DNA of 64,000 nt from Atrina japonica (lineage: Eukaryota > Mollusca > Bivalvia > Pterioida > Pinnidae), in NCBI GenBank assembly GCA_030159075.1, contig BROG01000463.1, positions 361,501 through 425,500 of the forward strand. The letters run 5' to 3'. The stretch's first letter is position 1. The number at the start of each line of letters is the position of its first letter. Under the pieces are notes generated by a model, which searched no databases, had not been told where the DNA came from, and worked only from the letters and a program-made list of their open reading frames with translations. The translations under genes were made by a program, and so were the position numbers. This document shows, in pieces, positions 49,923 to 59,885 of this stretch.

Positions 49923-49932
<10 letters not shown>
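48451..49932 (-). pseudogene. Non-LTR retrotransposon (LINE) reverse transcriptase pseudogene
   Basis: Minus strand: the frame 49932-49747 ends with LLSYADDTVFFAESAAELQS, the YADD catalytic box of LINE reverse transcriptases. After a ~350-bp interruption (49745-49395) the same protein resumes at 49389-49201 with ALNAMYLYCETWNPKVNTAK and SKSRQAENV, the segment that normally follows YADD in this group. Further decayed coding sequence (LLQQARKAMFYTVRKARKLY, then LFNAMVAPIL) reaches about 49030. The 3' end near 48451-48520 has GGAATAAAATG and ends in short ATGTTTC-type repeats, as in LINEs with microsatellite tails. The N-terminal half is lost at a (TA)n tract. The clade is not determined. Confidence 0.85.
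49395..49745. mobile_element. ~350-bp insertion inside the LINE relic
   Basis: Sequence unrelated to the LINE separates two adjoining parts of its RT. It contains a two-copy motif (CGCCCTGTAG(C/T)TTCAC(T/G)ATCG at 49569 and 49602). No inverted termini were found by eye; class unknown. Confidence 0.55.

Positions 49933-50017
<85 letters not shown>
49918..50017. repeat. (TA)n microsatellite
   Basis: About 100 bp of TA, forming the boundary between the LINE relic and the virus-like cluster. Confidence 0.97.
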
Positions 50018-50019
<2 letters not shown>

Positions 50020-50199
50020 ACCTCTTCATTTATATTCAAAGACATGCATGCATGTATCCAAATATTTATACATCAATTTCATATTCTATGTACGCACAAA
50101 CACATACCAGTACATATACACATTTATAAATAAACATGCATACACATACATATACATACATATGTATACACACACACACCACATATCACTGTAACTCAT

Positions 50200-50478
50200 T
50201 TATTGTTTCTTTTCAACTTTAACATCATCTTTCACTTCTTTTACTTTTTCTGTTTTCTGAGTCCAAGGTCTCTGTTCTTCAAGATGACGAGCATGTTGTA
50301 GATACGTACGGTATCGATGAAGTTCTTGACCAAACTTGGCTACCTTAGCTTCAGGAGGCAAACCATCACGATCTACAGTCGCATCTAATTCATTACCTAA
50401 ACGTACCGAAGATGCTACTTCAGGTGCATGAGGCAAAGAGTGTAAACTTCTTTCTGTCCATTGTTTGAGTTCCTCCAT
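50200..50478 (-). CDS. Small charged protein of the virus-like cluster
   Basis: An intact 92-residue frame starting at an ATG in a good context (ACCATGG, 50478-50476). It contains LGNELDATVDRDGLPPEAKV, followed by a short helix-rich stretch (FGQELHRYRTYLQHA) and a Lys/Glu-rich tail ending VEKKQ. The stop codon lies inside an AATAAA polyadenylation signal (50196-50203 region), a compact layout typical of viral genes. Small proteins with an 'LD..... D-LP.. KV..(Y/F)...L.RY..Y' pattern accompany the packaging ATPase in adintovirus/Polinton-like elements, as I recall; this is an unverified resemblance. Function unknown. It is last of three or four minus-strand genes in tight order. Confidence 0.6.
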   Translation of the reverse strand: MEELKQWTERSLHSLPHAPEVASSVRLGNELDATVDRDGLPPEAKVAKFGQELHRYRTYLQHARHLEEQRPWTQKTEKVKEVKDDVKVEKKQ

Positions 50479-50518
50479 GGTCCTCTCGGAACTAAGATCA
50501 TTTTTCGTGTGGTCATGG

Positions 50519-50803
50519 CTATAGAATAGATTTTAAGATAGGAGAAGCTATAGTCCCCAGTAATGGCGCAAACAAGGGTAAGATAGGTAAGACACCATCC
50601 TGCTGATTCGTTAGAATACGACGTCGTTGAGGGACAGTCAATTGAGGATAAACTAGTTTTCTTAAGACCTGTTTCTTTGTACCCAAGTGATGTTTCTGAC
50701 GTTTTATGAAAGGAATCACTCCTTTTAAGATTGTATACACTACTTCACAAATTTTCATGATTGTGTCATCAGGGGCGTACAGTAAGATCATCTTCAAACT
50801 CAA
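50519..50803 (-). pseudogene. Adenovirus pX-like small core protein of the virus-like cluster (probably 5'-frameshifted)
   Basis: A 94-residue frame: a Lys/Arg-rich middle (FIKRQKHHLGTKKQVLRKL, QRRRILTN) followed by a Gly-Val-Leu-Pro hydrophobic end, DGVLPILPLFAPLLGTIASP. A basic stretch followed by a G-x-L-P-hydrophobic segment is characteristic of the pX/mu-type core proteins of adenoviruses and their Polinton/adintovirus relatives. Upstream (50810-50960) a second frame carries what looks like the N-terminal part (SHATLIKILG), joined by a frame change near 50805, so the gene is probably broken or misread. The next gene starts about 40 bp downstream. Confidence 0.55.
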
Positions 50804-51031
50804 CAGGATAATGTTTTTGTCCTAAAATTTTAATCAAAGTGGCATGAGATTCAAGCCCATGCTTACTTTTTCTTGGTGCTGTGATGTAACTACAACTAAG
50901 TATTCTATACGAATGGCTCAGCACATGATCTGAGGTAGTTTTATAAACCTATATCCACATAAGATGTTGAAGTCGTTTATTATCTTGAAGTTGTTAACTC
51001 GTATTAAAGAGAGCCTGACACCATAGACATT

Positions 51032-51590
51032 TTAGCTATTCATATATGAAGTAGCCTGTGTCTTAGGCTGACTAGTGATGTGAGATCCAAAGGTAGAAGC
51101 AAACGAAGGTAAACGAGTAGACTTTGGAGTAGATGTAACACGTCTGTTCAGCTGAGATGATACATCTTTCGCAGTTAAAGGTTTTTGGTAATAAGGGAAA
51201 TAACAAGGACTGCTTTGGAGTAGAAGTCGGAGTAGATTTCTTAGGTACATCCAGTTTCTGTAAACCATTCTACGATAGAATCGAGAGCTTTACTACCCAT
51301 CATATCATCAAAGACAAGTAGATGACGACGAGTTGGATCAGAAACTAAGACTTCGTCATCTTCAGGTATATTTTGAATGAAGTGAACATGATGTTCCCGT
51401 TGTAAGATTTCATAAACAGGCTGTCATTCACGATAATACCATACAATTTTGTCGGGAAGGGGAATGAATCCATTGATCCTTCCATTCTATCAATCGTTTT
51501 ACAAATTCAATTTTACCAGATTTGGTAGGTCCTGCCACAACCATGGTAAATTCATGCTTTAATTGTATCGTATAGGGAATTGTGGACTAA
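51032..51590 (-). pseudogene. Viral packaging-ATPase-like pseudogene (adenovirus/Polinton lineage)
   Basis: P-loop ATPase thought to pump DNA into capsids in adintovirus/Polinton-like viruses. The minus strand has MVVAGPTKSGKIEF (Walker A, GPTKSGK, 51511-51531) near the start, then in another frame PTRRHLLVFDDMM (Walker B-like LLVFDD, about 51299-51319). Further on come a VEWFT segment and a possible VLVISLITKNL (sensor-like strand). Breaks seen: a frame change near 51455, an in-frame TGA at about 51434 where a Trp would fit, a second frame change near 51245, and no intact frame overall. An unrelated-looking frame (51268-51032) overlaps the C-terminal part. Assignment is from motif order only. 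Confidence 0.6.
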
Positions 51591-51779
51591 TAGTAAGCCA
51601 TTTTAATACTAGTAATGAAACTGAGAGATGTAGTATTATATACATGGTTACTTTAGTAGAGTGTGTATAAATCATCTAAGGTATAAGACAAAAACGTTCC
51701 GAGTAGCAGTAGTAAAAGTCATGAAATAACTCATACTCCGAATAGACCTCTGACGCCATAGCTTGCGTGCACGTTCATA

Positions 51780-51791
51780 GTCTCTATATAA
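51780..51791 (+). promoter_or_regulatory. TATA box of the divergent proline-rich gene
   Basis: TCTATATAACC lies about 40 bp before the ATG at 51827, leaving room for a very short 5' leader. The minus-strand genes start just to the left, so 51590-51826 is a divergent promoter region. Confidence 0.45.
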
Positions 51792-51826
51792 CCAGACATT
51801 TGGTTTAACTCGGTATCAATTCATCA

Positions 51827-52148
51827 TGGACAGCTTTGAAGATATCCCTTCTGGAAGTGATTTTCCTTAGAGGTATTCATCTGTTTTCGACGCCGAAGAG
51901 AAAAGTGACAGTTGTGAGGCCTACTCCACGTAAGCCCACGTTTACAAACCGTCTGCAGACACCACCACCTAGGCCTCCTCCGCCAAGAGCAGTTCCATCA
52001 GCACCCCCCCCCCCCGACGCCTGAGCTGCAGTATTCTGTGGCTCAGGTGGATTTGAGGCATCTGAGGCTGCACGAGGCAGAAATCAGACGGTTGATTGAT
52101 GAGAAGGAGTTGGAAGTCAGTCACTTGCGACACTTGCTGGATGGATAA
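51827..52148 (+). pseudogene. Proline-rich protein with C-terminal helix, virus-like cluster (frame changes)
   Basis: It begins ATGGACAGC (MDSFEDIPSGSDFP, then TAG at 51869). The second frame carries a basic/proline-rich part, TPKRKVTVVRPTPRKPT and PPPRPPPPRAVP, up to a 12-C run (52004-52015). A third frame continues VDLRHLRLHEAEIRRLID..., a Leu/Arg/Glu-rich segment likely to form a coiled coil, to tandem stops TAA TAG (52146-52151). The two frame changes, one in a homopolymer, may be sequencing errors or real damage. I do not recognise the protein. Its divergent position opposite the ATPase and the tight spacing tie it to the virus-like cluster. Confidence 0.5.
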
Positions 52149-52175
52149 TAGTCCTTCTCTTCAATTAAATGCAAC

Positions 52176-52191
52176 GGCCCTTTTAAGGGCC
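52176..52191 (+). promoter_or_regulatory. Histone-mRNA-type 3' stem-loop
   Basis: GGCCCT-TTTA-AGGGCC: a perfect 6-bp stem with a 4-base loop, 27 bases after the stop codon of the proline-rich gene, flanked by GCAAC and ATCCA. This matches the stem length, loop length, GG..CC ends and U-rich loop of the stem-loop bound by SLBP at replication-dependent histone mRNA ends. A purine-rich AAAAGAAACC follows about 18 bases on (52209-52218), where the U7-binding downstream element would be. No AATAAA is seen between. Confidence 0.6.
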
Positions 52192-52597
52192 ATCCAACTT
52201 ATTCGAAAAGAAACCTTAACTGAAAGTCTAAAATATAGTAAGTGAATGTGAACATTCACGAGCTCTTTTACATAATCGATAAATTTTATGAGATAGAAAT
52301 CCAAACTAGTAAATTCTAAAAATAGTAACTTTAAAAACTAGAGAACAAGTTCAGTTAGACCTCTGAGAGCTCATTTGGCATCCGAAGCTCGAAGAGTCAA
52401 TATCGTCAGAAAAATCCACTGGTGAGTGTATCTCTCTTGCCGTGAGATTATTCAGTCTGTCGTTTCCGGTAAAATCCCTCATTAGCCGGGATTCCTTGTC
52501 TATCCATAAAACTAGATATCCCATGATTCCATATACAAGATGACTACCATTCCTATACTTCCGGTTACACTATCCACCCTCCGTCTCTGGTTCAGAC
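52192..52597. other. No gene recognised
   Basis: Spacer between the virus-like cluster and a small tandem array. Confidence 0.5.
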
Positions 52598-52790
52598 AGT
52601 CTATATAGAGTGATCCAACCCTGGAGTATATACAGATGGATCTCCCCTTTTGTCCCATCAATACAGTCTATACAAAGTGATGTCCCTTTGTCCCACCTAT
52701 AGAGTCTATACAGAGTGATCTCCCCATTGTTCCATATATAGAGTCTATAAAGAGTGATCTCCCTTTGTACAAACTCATAAACTCTAGTCT
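52598..52790. repeat. 39-bp tandem repeat, about 4 copies
   Basis: AGTCTATACAGAGTGATCTC-like units followed by CCCTTTGTCCCA recur at 38-39 bp. The minus-strand open frame across it (52570-52896) repeats ITLYRLY-type residues because of the array. Confidence 0.85.
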
Positions 52791-53835
52791 TTTTACAGAA
52801 CCAATCACAGCGTCGTATTCCATTGTGTATGCGCAATAGGTATATCCGGTGAAAATTAAAACTTTTGAAAGTCTTTCTTATTCGCCTTGTCTTCAATTTG
52901 TTTACATCAAATAGATGGTGACGATGTTTTCAATTGGATCAATATTTTATATCGCATTATTTAAAAGTAAGAAAGTCTTATTTACATTTACTTCGAATTC
53001 CTCTTATTGATTTAAACTTATTTTATTGTTTCAAACAATAGGATGAGACACAAGTTATCACAACTTAGATTGTCTTCTCCTTAATCAATATACATATATG
53101 GCAAAAAATGTAGAGGTCACAATGAATGTATACATGTAAATAGGAACATAACAACAGAAAAGAATACAGGTAAATAAATGGGTGATTGGGTAACAAACGT
53201 ATATACATATACACGGAAAGTACTACATATACTGGTGAGTTGATCATGATATAATTTTAACTATTGAAAATATATTGATATTGCATTATAGCAGTAAGTA
53301 GGCATCTAATAAAAACAAGCTACACACACGATGGCCTTTTATTCTATCTAATGTCTTCTTATTCTTATTCTTCCCGCTAGCTGAAATACTGTATACAAAT
53401 CCCACAATGCAACGGTCCGACGCGTTTTGAGTGCAAATGCATTCCGGTGTTAATGCAGTATTCATAGTGAACGGACTATAACGACTGAATTGTTCGGTTT
53501 AGATCTGATGGAGAAAACCAGAACTGCTATAGATCCACTGATGACTCTCTTAGACAGCAAATCTTGAAAAACCCAAAGTTCTAAAAATAGATTCACTCTC
53601 ATCCCCAAACTAAAAAAACCCAACTTCTATTTTTAGCATCTGACCTCTCATGAACTCGTAATCCCGACAACTTGTAACGAAGACTCTCATTGGCTCGTAA
53701 CCTAGGATGGCCGACCCAATAGACTTCCGCTTCCGGTCATATACACGCCTCCGACATAAACGATTTCCTCTTTCTCCATGAAGCCAAAACAACATGACCT
53801 CACTTCCCGTATTACGTTCTTCCGGTATGACCCAC
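52791..53835. other. No gene recognised
   Basis: AT-rich, then GC-richer from about 53380. Short minus-strand frames at 53065-53247 and 53610-53795 are unrecognised. Confidence 0.5.
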
Positions 53836-53946
53836 TTCCGGTTATGACGTCAAAGGTGGCTCAATGGCGTGCCATTTGAATTGACCAATCAGAGGACAGT
53901 ATTCTGATGACGTCATCAGTGGCGGTTTAATTCAAATGGCACGCCA
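53836..53946. promoter_or_regulatory. 18-bp perfect inverted repeat enclosing CRE and CCAAT motifs
   Basis: TGGCGTGCCATTTGAATT (53863-53880) is exactly complementary to AATTCAAATGGCACGCCA (53928-53945). Between them are GACCAATCAGAGG (CCAAT box) and GATGACGTCATC (full CRE palindrome, about 53908-53919); a second TGACGTCA lies just outside at about 53844. It may be a promoter/enhancer, or the terminus of a mobile element. Confidence 0.5.
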
Positions 53947-54164
53947 TGGAGATGCCTATTAATACTAACAGAGCGAGTGTTTTCAAGTTTCATTAGATTT
54001 TCATGTAATTTTCAAAGATTTGACAATTTAATCGAAAGTAAATATTATACATTACAATTTTACTTATCCATATAGGGAGTTTTTATCACAAAGATTCAAC
54101 TTTAACTTTTTTTTAATTTCTGATTCGGAAAATTAAAAATCAAAATGATAGATATAATTGAAAC

Positions 54165-55098
54165 TATATTTAATTCTTTTTGTAGGTGAACATACTATTG
54201 AAACCCAATAAAAAGGGTATATATATATATATAGACTTTTTCTGGCGTGTGTGTGTTTTTTAACATAGGCGTCGGAGCCAGAAGTGGGGGGGGGGCTAGT
54301 TTTTTTTTTTTTGCAAAGATAGACATATGTGTTGAAAATTGGGGGCTTAGCCCCCAGACGTTTCTGGCGTGTGTGTGTTTTTTAAATTGGTTTAGCCCCC
54401 CCCCCCCCCACTTTCAATTCGCTTCCGACGCCTATATATATAAACATATATATATATATATATCATAGCCGGGGGCGTCGGAAGCAAATTGAAAGTGGGG
54501 GGGGGGCTAAACAAACTTAAAACACACACACCCCAGAAGTGGGGGGGGGGGGGGGGGGGGGCTAAACCAACTTAAAACACACACACGTCAGAAACGTCTT
54601 GGGGGCTAAGCCCCAATTTTCAACACCTATGCCTATCTTTGCAAAAAAGTGGGGGGGGCTAAGTCCCCCCTAGCCCGCCGGCTCCGACGCCTATGTATAT
54701 CATAGGCGTCGGAAGCAAATTGAAAGTGGGGGGCTAAACCAACTAAAAACACACACACGCCAGAAGTGGGGGGCTAAACCAACTTAAAACACACACACGC
54801 CAGAAACGTCTTGGGGGCTAAGCCCCAATTTTCAACTCCTATGCCTATCTTTGCAAAAAAGTGGGGAGGCTATATTTCATTCTTTTTGTAGGTGAACATA
54901 CTATTGAAACCCAATAAAAAGGGTATATATATATATATACATAGGCGTCGGAGCCGGGGGCTAGTTTTTTTTTTTTGCAAAGATAGACATATGTGTTGAA
55001 AATTGGGGCTTAGCCCCCAGACGTTTCTGGCGTGTGTGTGTTTTTTAAATTGGTTTAGCCCCCCCCCCCCCCCCCACTTTCAATTCGCTTCCGACGCC

Positions 55099-55129
<31 letters not shown>

Positions 55130-55527
55130 CATAGGCGTCGGAAGCAAATTGAAAGTGGGGGGGGGGGCTAAACAAACTTAAAACACACACACGCCAGAAG
55201 TGGGGGGGGGGGCTAAACCAACTTAAAACACACACACGTCAGAAACGTCTTGGGGGCTAAGCCCCAATTTTCAACACCTATGCCTATCTTTGCAAAAAAG
55301 TGGGGGGGGGGCTAAGTCCCCCCTAGCCCGCCGACTCCAACGCCTATGTATATCATAGGCGTCGGAAGCAAATTGAAAGTGGGGAGGCTAAACCAACTAA
55401 AAACACACACACGCCAGAAGTGGGGGCTAAACCAACTTAAAACACACACACGCCAGAAACGTCTTGGGGGCTAAGCCCCAATTTTCAACTCCTATGCCTA
55501 TCTTTGCAAAAAAGTGGGGAGGCTAAG

Positions 55528-55559
<32 letters not shown>

Positions 55560-55570
55560 CTCCGACGCCT
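54165..55570. mobile_element. Tandem-duplicated foldback element with very long G and C runs
   Basis: A ~700-bp unit (from TTTTTGTAGGTGAACATACT at about 54178) repeats from about 54880. Each unit is a nested set of inverted copies of (C)ATAGGCGTCGGA(A)GC + AATTGAAAGTGGGGGG + GCTAAACCAACTTAAAACAC + CACACACGCCAGAA + GGGGGCTAAGCCCC. The ATAGGCGTCGG termini resemble TIRs of a DNA transposon. Homopolymers include about 20 G (54541-54560) and 30 C (55528-55557). No coding capacity; the frame 54247-54468 is repeat-derived. Confidence 0.8.
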
Positions 55571-56395
55571 ATGTATATATATATGCCCAAATATTTTGCA
55601 ACACGTCTCTGTATATAAAGTTTGCCTTTCAACTAAACATATTCCTCACTTTGAACCCACTGAACTATTGAAAACGGTATAACCGTGTTCCAGCAAAAAC
55701 AAATTCTGTTATTATCAGAGCCACTTTGGTCAGTGGAACTACGCCTATCACAGGTCATACATTGTATAAATTTTGTAAAGACGTCTCAACTGTATAAGAA
55801 GTTCGTCCGTAGTCTCCGTGTAAAGATCTCTGTCCATATCATTAAAAAAATAAATAAATAAAAATGGAGATTCGATCATGAATAAAAAGTAAGTTAGTTT
55901 TAAATTACCAAATCAGTAATGATAATTACTTTTCAAAAGTAAAGGAAATTGTTAAGACATATGACATAGGCCTAGATCTAATCTAAATCTAATTACCTTT
56001 TTTATTGACATAAAGAATCAAATTTCTAGACTTTATGCTTGTTTTGTGTTTATCATATATTTTTTAACCTTAATTAATGTTTTCCTTTTAAACATCGTCA
56101 TTATTTCCGTTACCTTATAATGTATATTGTTATGCCTATGTAATTTGTGGTTGTAAACATACGCGTATTTTAAAAAGTGATCGCTTTCATAGCGCCTTTC
56201 AATCAAAGGGAGGCAATCCAATGTAAAGAAACAATATAACAACTGTTCTGATTGGACAATGATCACATCACGATTTTCATTATCGTAGTAAAATGATCAA
56301 AGCAATAAATTTGGTAAAATAGATATGAAATTTCAAACTTCAAAAAATTTAAGCATTTGATTCTAAAATAAGTGCAATTAGTGTGATTATACATA
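55571..56395. other. Upstream region of importin alpha, no feature firmly identified
   Basis: AT-rich. An inverted CCAAT motif (CTGATTGGAC, about 56248-56257) could belong to the importin alpha promoter. No TATA box or transcription start can be fixed by eye. Confidence 0.4.
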
Positions 56396-56566
56396 ATGTT
56401 TCCAAATTATATTTTTTTAGCCTCGCTTTCAGATACTCGTCTTTCCGCCAATGAGATAAGACGATACATCTACGAAACATTGACTCACCCTGCTCAGAGA
56501 AAGGCCGGCATTTTGAGACCATTTATCGACAAGAAAAAAGAACGATTGTGTAATACTTTAAATGAA

Positions 56567-56632
56567 ATGGCCACAGATTTGAATGCCAAAGGTCGTACCC
56601 ACCTTTTTAAAAACAAAGGAAAAGATGCCGAG
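56567..56632 (+). CDS. Importin subunit alpha (KPNA2-like), coding exon 1
   Basis: Importin alpha is the adaptor that binds classical nuclear localisation signals and, through its N-terminal IBB domain, importin beta for nuclear import. This exon encodes MATDLNAKGRTHLFKNKGKD plus AE, 22 residues. It ends GAG|GTTTGT, a phase-0 donor. The (R)xHxFKNKGKD block is the start of the IBB domain in KPNA2-type importins, and the next conserved piece is found in phase in the exon at 62912. The start was chosen at 56567 because the context is good (GAAATGG) and the length fits the family. The frame is, however, open upstream to 56396 without a stop, so a 57-residue extension or an upstream splice acceptor (TTTTTTTAG at about 56420, or CTTTCAG at about 56432) cannot be excluded. 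Remaining exons (ARM repeats) are beyond the window. Confidence 0.88.
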
Positions 56633-57283
56633 GTTTGTTCACGGAATTCTTTCTTGTAATTGAACAAGATAAATGAATGAAGTTTCCGTCACATGGTTTC
56701 GTTAACTCAGGCTTGATAGGTCACGACGCAAAAACGTGAAATCGGATGGATTATCACTTTTTCACTCATTAGAAATGTCTTCTACAAATCTATAGGAACA
56801 TTTATTCTAACGGTACAAGATTACCGTACAATAGTCTATCCATAAACCAAAATGAAAGTGAAACCAACAAGATTAGACAAGGTCTACACGGTTGTACAGT
56901 TTGTCTATCATTCTGGTAAATGAAACTGAAAACAGTGAGAAAGACACGCTGCACAATTTACCGCCAAAAAGACATAACAAATACCACAAACATGTAGTGC
57001 AGGATCTGTAGTTTTTTGCTGTATTATATTTATAATGAGAACTGAAATAAAAAAGTAAATGTTTAAATTTTCTAGTGAATGCAATGCTGCCTATGCATAA
57101 ATGTTGTAACAGGCAAATAAATAATTAGTCCTACCATTCAAATTTCAGTCACATGTCTTGTAACAATATAGATTGCATGGCCTTCATTTACTGTAGAGAC
57201 CCATTTCATACCAATAGCAATGGTATTTTATACAGGATTAAAGTTTAGGCAGGGCTCTAAGTATCTTTGACTTTAGTTACAGA

Positions 57284-57560
57284 TGCAACAAAGAAGGCAT
57301 TTTACTATTTTTGTTTTTCTGTCTCCTTCTTCATTGCAGTCCATCCCTTCATACAAGACGCCAGAAACCGGCAATTTCGAGCAGATTTGACAGGTCTCAT
57401 CTCGGAGCTATTTTCTTCAATTCAGGACATGCAACGATAGAAAATTAAACATTGAATTGAAGAAAATGGCTTCAGTTTTCAGACGTCTTGTATGAAGTGA
57501 TGGACTGGAAGGAAGAAAGAGACAGAAAAATAGTAAAATACATGTACCTTCTTCGTTGCA
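57284..57560. mobile_element. Foldback element in intron 1
   Basis: 57284-57361 is inverse-complementary, with small gaps, to 57484-57560 (for example CATCCCTTCATACAAGACG / CGTCTTGTATGAAGTGATG). Inner arms 57405-57424 and 57453-57473 (TTTTCTTCAATTCA / TGAATTGAAGAAAA) pair as well. The transcript would form a long hairpin. The plus-strand sequence just upstream (AGGGCTCTAAG at 57251) resembles the ends of the element at 59985. Confidence 0.75.
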
Positions 57561-59689
57561 GCTCTGACTTCTGGTCTTAAAATGTTGAACTACAGAGAAT
57601 TTTACTTGCAATTTGAAATTTTTTGGTTGCCATGATCAATTTTTTATGTTTTATCATAGATGTAGCTAGGCCTGTATACCTATAATATGTGCCATAGGCT
57701 ACGTTGTTATAAATAAGTCAAATAATGACATCATCTTCCTATTTCCTTTTATGTCAAATGAAATTCTTGCAAAATTCATGTTTATTTGAATTTTTCAAAA
57801 TATATTTATTTTGATCTGATAATGGAAATTTTTCTGAAGCTTTATTTCTGTGAAACAACAATTTTTTATGCAGTGATTATTTTATCAACAAAATTAAAGA
57901 AGGAATGGAGTACACTAAGTTTTGCTTGGTTTTCATGAACAGAAATAAACATTCAACTGTAGAAAGAAGATGCATACTGCAGTAGGCTTCCACAAAAATA
58001 TATAAGATTTCACCAAATACAATTCAGACTATCCTTACTATTTAGAAGAAAGTCTAAAAAGCTATGGGAAAGAACGGTCTCGTGCGTCATTCTCTTTATT
58101 TGAAGTTTACGACAAATTTAATGTCCCAATACTTATTTGACTACAACTTTCAAAAATGGTCACAGGCATCAACGCCTTCTACTGTATGTATGTGCAGGCC
58201 TATGAAAGGATTTGCTTACATTCAGTAAAGAGTCATGAAAACAACTCTTTCAACCACTTCAATGTACAATGTAAGAAATTCCGTTTCAAGATTTTTAAGT
58301 TATTGGGTCACCACCTGTTACACATCTGGTATTACTGGTCGCTGTGTCTGAAAACCCCTAATCAGTTACCAAGTTTCGCTTTCTCTTGGAATTGCAACTA
58401 AATAGTCATTACCTCAAGGCTGAAATTGTCACAGAACACATGACTTTGTGTTGACTGTTGTTGCTTGCAGTTTATGGAAAGGGAAGTTGGATGTGTAATA
58501 ATAGAACCAATATCAAACGTAACTGAATTTCAGGATATGTTTAAATGATGATAACACTATGTGTAAAGTTATGAAATTTGAATTAAATGAAGATGAAAAA
58601 TAAAAGTAAATATGGACACATAAAAGTTTCTTTGTAAAATAGAACTAATAATGATTGATTGTAATAATGATGCATTTACAATTAAATTTCAACTTGCAAA
58701 ATGCAGGATTCAGAAACAATAAACATTGTAAATATGAAAACAAACAATAAATTAATAAAATACATAATTAAATAAGTTTTTTTTTTTCTTTATGAGCAAC
58801 CAAATTTTCAGTAGCACTTGCCTTAGGGGGAAAATGGATTTTTTTTGCATTGGGAATAGGGCCTTATTTCAGCCTACTACCATAGGGTGGAAAATTCCTG
58901 ATCTTTGAGATTTTGAATGAATGTATCATGGCCAACAATACATGTAGTAAATAAACTAAATGGGTTTTCATTACCATATATACTCGTGTATAGGTCGCAG
59001 GTTTTTTACTCAAAATATGTGTGTAATATTTGCCATGCGACTTATCTACTAGGTATAGGATTTCGTGGTCTTGAAAAATGTGACCGTATGGACTATGATG
59101 GAGAGACAGACATCTAAGACAACAGTACTTAAACATCGATGTATGTTAATGATAAATAAATAAGATACCTCACGTGTGCATAATACATTGTGTTCTTCAT
59201 CTAGTAAAAACTAATCCCTTTCATGTACGATTGTACTATGATTCAAGTGTCAGTCAGAATTTGCGTTATCAGGCCAAATATTAAAAAATATTGTTTAGTG
59301 TAATCTGAACAACCCAGGTAAAAAAATCTGACCCGATTTATAAGGCAGTGTAGTACATTTTTGTCACAACAAAAATCTAAAATTTTGTTCAGTTAACATA
59401 TCAAATTTACAAAGGAAATTTAAAATAATAAATTCTCTACCGACTCATCCACTTCTGAAACAACTGGACTAGTCGTGTAAAGCAAACAATTTTTTAATGT
59501 TGGCCTGAATCAGTCGAGCTTCTCATCTCGGCACCCTGCTGTGAAGTTGAAGTCTTCATTCAGGGGGAAATGTACACTACTAGAAGTTGTGTCATTTGTA
59601 TGTGACCTTCAACTGATAACGTTTGCGCGGTAGTCTTTGAAGTTATGGAGGTTATGATGACACGCGTATACAATGTACATGTGTTATGA

Positions 59690-59885
59690 ATAAATTCACA
59701 GAAGTTGGGATGCGACATAGGAAGTTTAAATCACTGGAGTGTTACAGATATGCAGTTATATAGGACATAATAAACCTAATGAGGATTTGTTTGGTAGCGT
59801 ATTAGCAATGTACATGTACATAATCAGTACACACACCGCAAATGATATAAAATATGATTAAATAAAACACGCAACTGACACTTGG
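59690..59885. repeat. Dispersed repeat, copy 1 of a pair
   Basis: GATGCGACATAGGAAGTTTA, AGTTATATAGGACATAATAA and AATGATATAAAATATGATTA match 61185-61365 in order with indels. Confidence 0.7.

Noticed and set aside
52570..52896. 108-codon minus-strand frame with ITLYRLY repeats
   Set aside because: The residue repeat simply mirrors the 39-bp tandem DNA repeat.
54247..54468. 73-codon frame in the G/C-run foldback
   Set aside because: It crosses homopolymers and TIR copies and changes with run length.
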